Shown here piece by piece: positions 1 through 6,704 of a stretch of 36,305 nucleotides of DNA; position 1 is the stretch's first letter; every line of letters begins with the position of its first letter. The position numbers were made by a program, and so were the translations under genes. A model generated the notes under the pieces. The model was given only the letters and a program-made list of their open reading frames with translations, did not search any database and was not told where the DNA came from. Where the stretch lies: assembly GCA_030447745.1 (NCBI GenBank), contig JAUJOH010000002.1:1-36305 (forward strand). Reading direction: 5' to 3'. The DNA comes from Chloroflexota bacterium. GTDB lineage: Bacteria; Chloroflexota; Limnocylindria; Limnocylindrales; CSP1-4.

Positions 1-273
1 GTCGTGGGCGGGGACGTACTTGCGGATCACGGTGGCGAACCCGCCGCCGAGCGGGGAGTAGACGCCGCCGGTGCCGGTCGTCGCTATAGACAGCTGCGTG
101 GTGGCGGCGGCTGCGCTGGCAGTGGCGCCGGCCGGCGTTGCCGAGCCGCCGGCGGGTGTCGGGCTGGTCCCGGTCTGGCACGCGCCCACGGCGACGACCA
201 GCGTCGCGGCCGCCGCCATGCCCGCGCGGTGGCTCCTGCGCGGTCGTGGATCATGCAGCTGGTCCCGAATCAT
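1..273 (-). CDS. TAXI-family TRAP transporter solute-binding lipoprotein (5' end, partial)
   Basis: Only the first 91 codons are present; the gene runs off the left edge. The ATG at 273 is preceded by a strong AGGGAGG ribosome site about 9 nt upstream. The product starts with an Arg-rich n-region and a hydrophobic core, then a lipobox ending VAVGAC (Cys at about residue 31). A Thr/Ala/Gly/Pro/Ser linker follows, and the mature part begins with ATTGTGGVYSPLGGG and VIRKYVP. That Gly-rich start followed by a Tyr and a basic-Tyr-Val-Pro stretch is typical of TAXI TRAP periplasmic receptors, which bind small organic acids or amino acids for an Na+-driven permease. The permease would lie beyond the window edge. 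Any extracellular lipoprotein with this start is the alternative, but the motif match is good. Confidence 0.75.
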   Translation of the reverse strand, partial: MIRDQLHDPRPRRSHRAGMAAAATLVVAVGACQTGTSPTPAGGSATPAGATASAAAATTQLSIATTGTGGVYSPLGGGFATVIRKYVPAHD

Positions 274-652
274 GGTGAGGCCTCCCTTGAAGGTGCTGCC
301 GCAAGCCCGCTGCGCACTGCTTCGACGGCCCCGCGGACCAGCCAGCGGAGCATATGACCCGGTCGGCATCAGTGGAAGTGGAGACCGATATCCCACGGTC
401 GGGGTCGCGACGGCGACGAAGTGGCTCCGGCGCTAAGGCGGACGCTATCGGACGGGTACCATAACGTCGAAGGCCCCGGCGCCGACCGCGACCGGGAGAA
501 GGCAGCACTCCAGGCAGCCGCGTCCACGACCCAGAATGAGAGTCTTCTCATCGAGCGCTCATGGTGGTCTCACGTCCGTGCGGCATGGTGCCGCTCGTAA
601 TGACCGCGGTCGACCAACGGGCAGCCGAGCACGCCGGACCACGGGGGTGCCG
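274..652. other. intergenic region between divergent genes, nothing recognised
   Basis: This 379-bp stretch separates the minus-strand TAXI lipoprotein from the plus-strand acidic protein. It must hold the promoter of at least the former. I see no tRNA, no clear -35/-10 pair and no long inverted repeat. The acidic protein's frame is open back to an ATG at 536, so part of this stretch may be coding if that upstream start is used. Confidence 0.5.
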
Positions 653-1294
653 GTGGACCTGAAGCGCGTGGCTGCCGCGGCGGTCGCCGCTGTGCTGGCG
701 TTGGGCGCGGGCTCCATCCTCTTCCTGCACCCGCAACGGAGCGCTTTCGAGGCGATCGAACTGACGGCGGACAAGAGCGACTCGCCGGTCGCGCGTCGGA
801 TCGGCCAGGGGCGGGTGATCCACCTCCCCGACCGTGGCGCGGCCGACGATTCCGCCGACGGTGAGGACGCGACCGATGCCGGTGCCGGGTTTGCGGCCGA
901 CGATGCGACCGATCACCGTCGCACGGATGCCGGTGCGGACACCGCTGTCGATGCCACCGAGGAGCACGTCGAAACGACTCCCGGCGACGCGACCGCGGAC
1001 CGTGCCGCCGATGCCGGCGACGACACCGCTGTCGATGCCACCGACGACGACGCGCCGAGCGCGCCGGACGATGCCACCGACGACGCGCCGAGCGCGCCGA
1101 GCCCGCCTGACGATGCCACCGACGACGCGGCCCCCGACGACGCCACGGACGGCGCAGCCCCCGACGACGATGCGACCCCGGACGACGGAGTGCCTGGAGC
1201 GGCCCCGGAGGTGGACGACGGTGCGCCAGCCGACGATGCGGACGAGGCCGGCGGCGATGACGATGCCTCCGAGGGAGAAGGGACCGACGACTAG
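653..1294 (+). CDS. membrane-anchored Asp/Ala/Thr-rich acidic low-complexity protein
   Basis: A hypothetical protein of about 213 aa. It opens with one hydrophobic segment (about residues 5-23, VAAAAVAAVLALGAGSILFL) and continues as an extremely acidic tail made of imperfect DDATDDA, APSAPDDATDD and AAPDDATDG units, with no aromatic residues in the tail. No enzymatic domain is visible. The layout predicts an inside-out anchored or secreted disordered polyanion. The reading frame is open back to an ATG at 536, so the start is uncertain; GTG 653 was chosen because it places the hydrophobic segment at the N-terminus, but it has only a weak G-rich site upstream. The opposite strand is also open, giving an Arg/Ile/Val-rich repeat product judged to be a shadow. 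Existence as a gene is likely but not certain. Confidence 0.5.
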   Translation: MDLKRVAAAAVAAVLALGAGSILFLHPQRSAFEAIELTADKSDSPVARRIGQGRVIHLPDRGAADDSADGEDATDAGAGFAADDATDHRRTDAGADTAVDATEEHVETTPGDATADRAADAGDDTAVDATDDDAPSAPDDATDDAPSAPSPPDDATDDAAPDDATDGAAPDDDATPDDGVPGAAPEVDDGAPADDADEAGGDDDASEGEGTDD

Positions 1295-1732
1295 GATCGC
1301 CGGCGCTGACCACGGGACGGAACCAGAGCACTGACCGTCACACCGAGAAGGTCCACAAGACCCGGCACGCGCGGTGATCCTCTCAGATGCTCCGCTGGAT
1401 GGCACAAGGGCAACAATCCGGGCTGGAACGCGCCGGATCCCTGAGCCAGGCAACCCGCCTCACGCTCGTCTGCTGACGGGTCCCGACCGTCACCCGGCGC
1501 GCGGGGTGCTCTGACCCGCGCCACCTCCATCCCCGGTGGCATCTGACAGGAAAGGCAGCTCGGCTTCGAGCGGTGTCTGCTGGCTGTCGCAATGTGTGAC
1601 GACGCCCGTCGGCGGGCGGCGGCTTATCGGCTGCCGTTCGCTGATCCTGTTGCGCCCCCCACTCGGCGGATAGTCCTCAGACGTCGGCGAGGGCCACTTG
1701 GCCGATCGGCCGCATGCGCCGCGGCATGAAGT
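1295..1732. other. 438-bp gene-free stretch with one small hairpin
   Basis: No convincing reading frame on either strand. A 6-bp hairpin with a TCGG loop (CGCCCG/CGGGCG) lies at 1603-1618 without a T-run. It could be a weak terminator for the minus-strand cupin gene that ends at 1733, but it is about 115 nt past that stop. The stretch 1380-1545 is rich in short complementary G/C segments and looks structured, but it matches no riboswitch core I can recall. Confidence 0.4.
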
Positions 1733-2236
1733 TCAGAACTCGAGGCCGTACTGTTCGATGATCGGGAGCGTCCGCTCGAAGTCGACCCGGCAGCCGAACT
1801 GCGCGGCCAGTGCCGGGAGCGTCTCCGGGTCGTACTCCCCGCCGGGCTCGGCCAGCTTCCGGAAGACCGCCTCGAGACCACCCGGGGAGATGAGCTCGAG
1901 CAGGCGCGTGGGCGTGTCGCCGGCGTTCCAGAACGTGTGCCACTGCCCACGAGGCTTGAAGACGAGATCGCCCGGGTCCGCGAAGACGACGTGGTCTCCG
2001 AGCACCGCCCCGAGCCGGCCCTCGAGCACGAAGCTGTACTCGTCCTCACGCTCGTGGAAGTGGAGCGGTCCTGCGAGCACACGCGGGCCGAGCCGGTGCT
2101 CGACGAGCGAGAAGCGCGCGTCAGTGTCGGCCGAGTCGATCATGAACCGGTCTGCCCGGCTCGCCGGATCGCCGGTGATCTCGCCCTCGTCCGGCCCCAG
2201 CATGCGGGGCGCTGCAGAGGTTGACGTGTCGGTCAT
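1733..2236 (-). CDS. cupin-domain protein
   Basis: A 167-aa single-domain cupin. The first cupin motif is GPLHFHEREDEYSFVLEG (about residues 59-76), giving the usual two His and one Glu metal ligands; the second is PGDLVFKPRGQWHTFWN, with the fourth-ligand His. Such proteins are small metal-dependent oxygenases or isomerases, or non-catalytic ligand binders; the substrate cannot be read from sequence. The ATG at 2236 was chosen because an AAGGAGA ribosome site sits about 8 nt upstream. The frame is open far beyond this, but that part has no homology-like character. It is divergent from the LuxR-type regulator at 2453, so it may be a target of that regulator (inference). Confidence 0.85.
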   Translation of the reverse strand: MTDTSTSAAPRMLGPDEGEITGDPASRADRFMIDSADTDARFSLVEHRLGPRVLAGPLHFHEREDEYSFVLEGRLGAVLGDHVVFADPGDLVFKPRGQWHTFWNAGDTPTRLLELISPGGLEAVFRKLAEPGGEYDPETLPALAAQFGCRVDFERTLPIIEQYGLEF

Positions 2237-2440
2237 TGTTGCGTCTCCTTCTTTGGCGTGCGTGTCGTCCATTCGGTGGGTCGCGGGCGTCGGGCGCCGG
2301 CCGTCCCGGTCACCGGGCGATGGCGACGCGGCGCGAGCACGCGGCGGGGCTGCGAGCGGCGTGCATGAGGCGACGCTAGGCGGTCCACCTGCGCCACACC
2401 ATTCCAGATTCCTGGTATTTCCGGCGACGCGGTTCGCGCG

Positions 2441-2446
2441 TACAGT
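2441..2446 (+). promoter_or_regulatory. -10 box TACAGT of a probable leaderless promoter
   Basis: TACAGT lies 6 nt before the GTG start at 2453, so transcription should begin at or next to the start codon. There is no ribosome-binding site in the gap. The identical hexamer is placed the same way before the glycogen synthase gene at 11880. Confidence 0.55.
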
Positions 2447-2452
2447 CGCGTC

Positions 2453-3613
2453 GTGAGCACCCTCGCCGCGGAACGCGCCGCCACATCCATCGCCCGCCTG
2501 GCGCAAGAGCACCACGACCTGGCGACGTTCTGGCAGGAAGCGTCGGCGGTCATCGCGCCTGTCGTGCCGAACTACCAGGGCCCGTGCTGGTACACGCTCG
2601 ACCCGGTGTCGCTGCTCGTGACCAGCCACTTCAACCCGTACATGCCGGAGCTGCCCGCCGACGCCTTCGTCGCCGAGTACTACGAGGACGACGTCAACAA
2701 GCTGGCCGACGTCGCCCGGTCCGCCGGCGGCCTCTCGACGCTCCACGAGGCGACCGGGGGCGACCCGAGCAGCAGCCCGCGCTGGCGCGCCAACATGCTC
2801 CACGGCGGCGACCAGGAGCTGATCGCAGCGCTTCGGACCCACGGAGGCCAGGCCTGGGGCGCGCTCGGCGTGTACCGCGAGCCCGGGCGACCGATGTTCA
2901 ACGACGTGGAGCGGCGGTTCATCCGGACCGCCGCTCCACATCTGGCGGAAGGTGCCCGACGGGCGCTCCTCATCGGCGAGGCGACCGAGCCGGATGCCCC
3001 CGACGCCCCAGGCCTCGTCGTCTTCTCGACGGGCTGGGAGGTCGACTCGGTGACGCCCGGGGTCGAGCGCTGGCTGGTCGACCTGCCGGATGGCGACTGG
3101 AGCGCCGGCCGCTTGCCCTCGGCGGTGCTCGCCGTGGCCGGGCGCGCGCGTCGAGCGGCGGAGCGCCCTGACGCGCCGTCGGAGATCGCGGTCTCACGCG
3201 TCCTCGGTCGGTCGGGGACCTGGGTGGTGCTGCATGGCGTGTCGCTGGTCGCCGGTGGTTCGAGGCGCGTGGCGGTGATCGTGGAGCCGGCACACCCCGC
3301 CCGCATCGTGCCGCTGCTGATGACCGCGTACGGGCTCACGCAGCGTGAGCAGGACGTGACCCTCCTCGTGCTGAACGGCCATTCGACGACGGAGATCGCG
3401 GACGCGCTGGTCGTCTCGCCACACACGATCCAGGAGCACCTGAAGAACATCTTCGAGAAGACTGGCGTCCGGAGCCGCCGCGACCTGGTCGGCAAGGTCT
3501 TCTTCGCGCACTACGAGCCCCGCGTCCGCGACAACGAGCGGCGGGCCGCGCAGAACCGGCCGCTGCGGGGAGGTCCGGTGGACTCCCGGGCGACGACGCC
3601 GACTCCCAGCTGA
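2453..3613 (+). CDS. LuxR-family transcriptional regulator with N-terminal sensor-like region
   Basis: A 386-aa one-component regulator. The first 280 or so residues form a mixed alpha/beta region resembling a GAF-like sensor (WYTLDP, GALGVYREPGRPMFNDVERRF, APHLAEGARRALL). The C-terminal part (about residues 293-350) is a clear LuxR/NarL helix-turn-helix: LTQREQDVTLLVLNGHSTTE, then IADALVVSPHTIQEHLKNIF and KTGVRSRRDLVGKVF. No receiver Asp domain is present, so the signal is probably a small molecule or protein partner rather than phosphorylation. The GTG start is supported by the TACAGT box 6 nt upstream. It is divergent from the cupin gene, which is the obvious candidate target besides itself. 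The last 35 residues are a polar, probably disordered tail. Confidence 0.85.
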   Translation: MSTLAAERAATSIARLAQEHHDLATFWQEASAVIAPVVPNYQGPCWYTLDPVSLLVTSHFNPYMPELPADAFVAEYYEDDVNKLADVARSAGGLSTLHEATGGDPSSSPRWRANMLHGGDQELIAALRTHGGQAWGALGVYREPGRPMFNDVERRFIRTAAPHLAEGARRALLIGEATEPDAPDAPGLVVFSTGWEVDSVTPGVERWLVDLPDGDWSAGRLPSAVLAVAGRARRAAERPDAPSEIAVSRVLGRSGTWVVLHGVSLVAGGSRRVAVIVEPAHPARIVPLLMTAYGLTQREQDVTLLVLNGHSTTEIADALVVSPHTIQEHLKNIFEKTGVRSRRDLVGKVFFAHYEPRVRDNERRAAQNRPLRGGPVDSRATTPTPS

Positions 3614-3642
3614 CCGGCCGGAGTCGCCACCTCGGCCTCGTG

Positions 3643-4687
3643 TCATCGCTCGATCGCCGGGAGGATGAGCTCGTCCACCACGGTTCTTGGCGTGATCGAC
3701 TGGTCGCCGTCGTAATTGCCCGCCGTCAGGGCGACGACGAGGTCCAGCTCGGGGACGATGAGGAGCCGCTGACCACCGTTCCCGATCCCGCCCTTCCAGC
3801 GTACCGATGGAGGCGCCGTGCCGAACGCGCCGAGATACCACTGGTAGCCGTACTCGAAGCCGGGCGCGATCGAGACGTGGGACCGCAGGGCCTCGCCCAG
3901 CCAGTTCTCTGGCACGACCTCGCGGCCATCCCAGCGGCCCTCACGGAGGACCGTCTCTCCAATCCGCGCGAGGTCGCGGGGGGCAAGTCGCAGTCCGGAT
4001 GCCGCCGACGCGACGCCGTCATGGCCGGCCGTCCACTCGAAGCTGCCGATGCCGAGTGGCTCGAACAGGACGTCGCGCGCGAACGCCTCGAGCGGCTGTT
4101 GCGCGCCGCTGCTGATCAGTCGCCCGACGAGCGCCGACGCGCCACCGCAATACCGCCACCGCGAACCCGGCTCCTCCACGATCGCTCGCTCGAAGATGTA
4201 GCGGTGACGGTCCGGCGCCAGCTCCATGGCGATCTCGCTGTTCTCTTCGCTCGTGTACGGGGCGTCCTCGTTCCAGTCGATCCCCATCGTCATCGTCAGG
4301 GCGTGCTCGATCCGGAGCCGGCCCCAGGCCGCGTCGCCCGCCACATCGGCGTATTCCGGGAACTGGGCCACCAGCGGCTCCGGACGGGGCGGGAACGTGG
4401 CCACGCTGCAGGGCGATCCCGTACAGAAGCCCGACGATGCTCTTGGTGACGGATCGCACGTCGTGCAGCGTCCGCGGCCCGAACGTGACGGAGCCCAGCG
4501 GTTCGTTCCACCTGACATCGTGGCCCGCGCCGTAGTGCTCGAGAACCATGTGTCCGTGGCGGATCACCACGACGCCATGGAGCGGCGCCGCCCGTCCGGC
4601 TCGTACCGCCTCCCCCGAGGCGATCATCGAGATCGGAGGCGATGCCCGCCTCGAGAGCTTCAACCGCGGCCATTCCTCCACCGTCAC
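3643..4687 (-). pseudogene. serine beta-lactamase-family hydrolase, frameshifted
   Basis: Two adjacent minus frames together give one beta-lactamase/penicillin-binding-like serine hydrolase (class C family, often annotated as beta-lactamase-related hydrolase). The first frame (from GTG 4687) holds LHGVVVIRHGHMVLEHY and the catalytic SxxK in HDVRSVTKSIVGLLYGIAL. The second holds LVAQFPEYADV, IEHALTMTMGIDW, WRYCGGASALVGRLI in the place of the YxN motif, and KGGIGNGGQ in the place of the KTG/HxG motif. The frames join perfectly (GHVPAPS then EPLVAQFPEY) if one base is removed at about 4379-4384. The length after repair would be about 347 aa, normal for the family. No signal peptide is visible. 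Either a true pseudogene or a one-base assembly error. Confidence 0.8.
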
Positions 4688-4740
4688 ACCTCGTCACGTC
4701 CGGCCGGTCGACGTAGCGGCGATCGTGGGGTCCCCGAGCG

Positions 4741-4767
4741 TTGTGCGGACCGCGATTGCCGTAGACT
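4741..4767 (+). promoter_or_regulatory. candidate promoter of tRNA-His
   Basis: TTGTGC (4741-4746) and TAGACT (4762-4767) are separated by 15 nt, slightly short for a sigma-70-type promoter. Initiation would fall near 4774, about 48 nt before the tRNA. Confidence 0.35.
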
Positions 4768-4821
4768 CCGCGTCGCCCGGTGCACTTGGCAGGCCGAATG
4801 GCCGATCCGGGCACGCGCCAT

Positions 4822-4898
4822 GGTGGCCTTAGCTCAACCGGCAGAGCATCGGATTGTGGCTCCGAAGGTTACGGGTTCGAGCCCCGTAGGCCACCCCA
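4822..4898 (+). tRNA. tRNA-His (anticodon GTG), CCA encoded
   Basis: The sequence folds as a complete tRNA. The acceptor is GTGGCCT pairing with AGGCCAC, with an extra 5' G (G-1, at 4822) opposite C73, the histidine identity signature. The D arm is TAGCTC...GAGCA; the anticodon stem is TCGGA/TCCGA around the loop TTGTGGC with anticodon GTG. The T arm is ACGGG TTCGAGC CCCGT. The discriminator C is followed by an encoded CCA. The 3' half of this gene is repeated, slightly degenerated, at 5708-5752, which marks it as an integration target. Confidence 0.95.
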
Positions 4899-4899
4899 C
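4854..4899 (+). repeat. att-like direct repeat, copy within the intact tRNA-His
   Basis: The 46-nt segment from the anticodon loop to just past the CCA is repeated in the same orientation at 5708-5752 with one base missing and one substitution. A tRNA 3' end duplicated across a short interval that contains recombinase coding sequence is the classic footprint of tyrosine-recombinase integration, so this copy corresponds to one attachment-site arm (attL by convention). Confidence 0.7.
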
Positions 4900-4955
4900 C
4901 ATTCCAAGCACGAATCGCCCTCTCGGGCCGTCCTGAGCGGTTCGCGCGTTCGCGG

Positions 4956-4976
4956 TTGACGACCGATCTGACGACC
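4956..4976 (+). repeat. paired TGACGACC motif, left copy (possible recombinase arm site)
   Basis: Two TGACGACC units start 12 bp apart, 57 bp inside the left attachment-like repeat. A near copy (18 of 21 positions) is at 5590-5610, inside the right repeat, in the same orientation. Paired short direct repeats near both att ends resemble arm-type binding sites for tyrosine integrases or excisionases; this function is inferred. Confidence 0.4.
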
Positions 4977-4980
4977 AAAC

Positions 4981-5076
4981 TCGCTCGAGGAGAACCTCTA
5001 CGCGCATGTCCTCCGGACCCTCCAGCGCGAGGCCGCCGATCGGATGGACGAGCTCTTCGCGGCCGTAGGCGAGTGA
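4981..5076 (+). pseudogene. C-terminal remnant of a tyrosine recombinase (integrase)
   Basis: Thirty-one codons ending in TGA at 5074-5076 encode SLEENLYAHVLRTLQREAAD followed by RMDELFAAVGE. This is the standard end of phage-type integrases: the catalytic Tyr of the Y-x-H-V box (here LYAHV), then a Q-R-E-A-A-D-R-M-D helix and a short acidic tail. The upstream frame is closed by stops at 4957 and 4969, so the rest of the gene is gone. It lies 82 bp from the tRNA-His 3' end and reads away from it. The fragment is short, so recognition rests on one motif and its context, but the two support each other. Confidence 0.7.
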
Positions 5077-5098
5077 TCCGGTAACGCGACGCTCCAAG

Positions 5099-5570
5099 CT
5101 AGAGCGATTCGGAGATCGCGGCGCGAAGAGCTTCGACGTCTGCGGGCGATCGTTGCGTCGGCGTGATGCTGTGTGGGTCTATCGGGCTCCGCTCGAATGG
5201 ATCTCGATCAACCGCGGGAAGATGTGCATGTGGAGATGCGGGACTGTGTTGCCGTGGATCTCGTAGTTCACCTTCACGGGGTTTACCACCGACGCGACCC
5301 CGCGGCGGTCCGCATCGCGTCCTCCCAGAACTGCGCGCGATCCGGTTGAGGAAGCTCGTAGGGCTCGATCGCGTGCAGCTTGCTGACGACCAGCACGTAA
5401 CCCGGAAGGACCGCTTTATCCGGGATCAGCACCCACGAAGCGGGAAGCTCGACGTACGCGCTGAACGGTTCCATCGGGCAGAACGGGCAGCCATCCTCGG
5501 TCAGCCGGCGCGCCCAGGTCTCAGGGTCCGTCCACGCCTTGACCGGATCGCTCGGGAACGACTCGCCCAT
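5099..5570 (-). pseudogene. HIT-family (histidine triad) hydrolase with two frameshifts
   Basis: Three minus frames in succession give one HIT protein. Frame one (ATG 5570) has CPFCPMEPFSAYVELPASWV and GYVLVVSKLHAIEPYELPQP. Frame two (about 5300-5215) has VKVNYEIHGNTVPHLHMHIF, including the histidine triad HLHMH. Frame three has DPFERSPIDPHSITPTQRSP and VEALRAAISESL, ending in TAG at 5099. Restoring one base at each junction gives 474 nt, about 157 aa, a normal size. HIT proteins are nucleotide hydrolases or transferases. The gene sits between the two tRNA-His-derived repeats, so it may be cargo of a decayed element or a host gene trapped by a rearrangement. The start is supported by TATTCT 6 nt upstream. 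Confidence 0.8.
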
Positions 5571-5576
5571 ACCTCA

Positions 5577-5582
5577 AGAATA
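5577..5582 (-). promoter_or_regulatory. -10 box TATTCT of a probable leaderless promoter (HIT gene)
   Basis: On the minus strand TATTCT lies 6 nt before the ATG at 5570, the same geometry as before several other genes here. The promoter looks intact although the coding region is broken. Confidence 0.45.
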
Positions 5583-5589
5583 GATCCGA

Positions 5590-5610
5590 TTGACGACGAT
5601 TCTGACGACC
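5590..5610 (+). repeat. paired TGACGAC motif, right copy
   Basis: TGACGACG and TGACGACC start 12 bp apart, nearly identical to the pair at 4956-4976 and in the same orientation. It lies about 97 bp inside the degenerate tRNA-His 3' copy. A 7-bp inverted repeat (CGGGCGG/CCGCCCG, 5614-5638) follows directly. Confidence 0.4.
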
Positions 5611-5707
5611 CGACGGGCGGATTCGGCCGGACCGCCCGAAAACTAGACGGACGGATTCTGTGCTCAAGGCAGGCCTCCGCGGACTCCTGCGGACCCCGGG
5701 CCCGGGC

Positions 5708-5752
5708 TTGTGGCTCGAAGGTTACGGGTTGGAGCCCCGTAGGCCACCCCAC
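5708..5752 (+). repeat. degenerate second copy of the tRNA-His 3' end (att-like)
   Basis: This 45-nt segment matches 4854-4899 at 44 of 46 aligned positions: one C is missing next to the anticodon stem and the T-loop reads TTGGAG instead of TTCGAG. There is no 5' half, so it cannot encode a tRNA. It is the expected far end (attR-like) of an element inserted into tRNA-His. The interval to the intact tRNA is only about 850 bp, so most of any element has been deleted. Confidence 0.75.
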
Positions 5753-5765
5753 TCCTCGGACGGAT

Positions 5766-6704
5766 TTGAGCGAGTGCCGAAGCCGCCAGGCGGTCGACGG
5801 CGGCGCCCGCGTCCTCGGGATCGGCGAGATCCTGTGGGACCTCTTCCCGGACGGCTCGCGCCTCGGCGGCGCGCCGTTCAACGTCACGGCCAACCTGCGC
5901 CGGCTCGGGCATCCGGCAACGTTCGCGACCGCCGTCGGCGACGACCCCCTGGGCCGCGAGGCGGTTGCCAGCGTGCGCCATCTCGGCGTGGGAACGGAGC
6001 TGATCGCCGCGGCGGACATCCTGCCGACCGGCACCGTGGTGGTGGCGCTCGGAGCCGATGGCAGCCCGTCGTTCGACATCGTGACACCCGCGGCCTACGA
6101 GGCACTCGTCCTCGACCGGGAGGCGATCGAAGCGGTCGTCGCCTGGGCGCCGCGTGCGCTCGTGTTCGGCACCCTCGCGCAGCGGTTCCGCGCCGTCCGG
6201 GAGACGACGCGCCGGCTCGTGGAAGCGATCAACTTCGAGGAGCGCCTCTACGACGTGAATCTCCGAGACGGGTGCTGGAGCGCGGAGCTCGTCCGGGAGC
6301 TGCTGCCGCTCGCCACGATCGTCAAGCTCAACGCGGAGGAGGCGAGGGCAGTGGCGGCGATCCTCGATTGCCCGGCCACCCCCGAGGCGATCGGCGAGCG
6401 TCTCGCCCGCGATCACGGCACTCGCGCGACCTGCGTCACCAATGGCGGCGAGGGAGCTTCCCTCTGGCTCGACGGCTCGCTCCACACCGTCGCCGGACTG
6501 CCGGTCGCCGTAGTCGACGCGGTGGGCGCGGGTGACGCCTTCGCGGCGGGCCTGTTGCACGGCCTCCTCGAGGGCGAGGACGGCCCTTCGGTCCTCGACT
6601 TCGCGAACCGGCTCGGCGCCCTCGTCGCGTCACGCCCCGGCGCATTGCCGCACTGGCGCCCGGACGAGATCGGCGCGGACGGTGGTCAGCGGAGCTCCCG
6701 GTAG
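5766..6704 (+). CDS. PfkB-family carbohydrate kinase (fructokinase-like)
   Basis: A ribokinase-fold sugar kinase of about 312 aa. The core begins VLGIGEILWDLFPDG and contains the first PfkB signature region RLGGAPFNVTANLRRLG. The second signature is VDAVGAGDAFAAGLLHGL, whose Asp is the catalytic base and whose GAGD loop forms the anion hole. VNLRDGCWS and IVKLNAEEA also match fructokinases. The likely reaction is ATP-dependent phosphorylation of fructose or a related sugar. The start is a problem: no ATG or GTG lies near the expected N-terminus; TTG 5766 is the nearest option and has no clear ribosome site. The frame stays open upstream through the tRNA-His remnant, so the original 5' end may have been altered by the rearrangement. 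The 3' end overlaps the convergent PAS gene by 19 bp. Confidence 0.85.
   Translation: MSECRSRQAVDGGARVLGIGEILWDLFPDGSRLGGAPFNVTANLRRLGHPATFATAVGDDPLGREAVASVRHLGVGTELIAAADILPTGTVVVALGADGSPSFDIVTPAAYEALVLDREAIEAVVAWAPRALVFGTLAQRFRAVRETTRRLVEAINFEERLYDVNLRDGCWSAELVRELLPLATIVKLNAEEARAVAAILDCPATPEAIGERLARDHGTRATCVTNGGEGASLWLDGSLHTVAGLPVAVVDAVGAGDAFAAGLLHGLLEGEDGPSVLDFANRLGALVASRPGALPHWRPDEIGADGGQRSSR

Noticed and set aside
548..1453. Long minus-strand open frame opposite the acidic protein
   Set aside because: The product is a repetitive Arg/Val/Ile/Gly string with no signal, domain or plausible start; it mirrors the Asp/Thr/Ala repeats of the plus strand.
1375..1545. Possible riboswitch (pieces resembling SAM and cyclic-di-GMP riboswitch cores, such as GGCAACCC and AGGGCAAC)
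   Set aside because: Only isolated short matches; the required paired stems and remaining core bases are not in order on either strand, and no suitable gene follows in the right orientation.
5614..5638. 7-bp inverted repeat as a terminator
   Set aside because: It is followed by A residues rather than T on the plus strand, and on the minus strand it lies upstream of the HIT gene rather than after a gene.
5660..6535. Second plus-strand frame overlapping the PfkB gene
   Set aside because: Arg/Pro/Gly-rich shadow of the kinase frame with no motifs; the kinase frame carries all family signatures.
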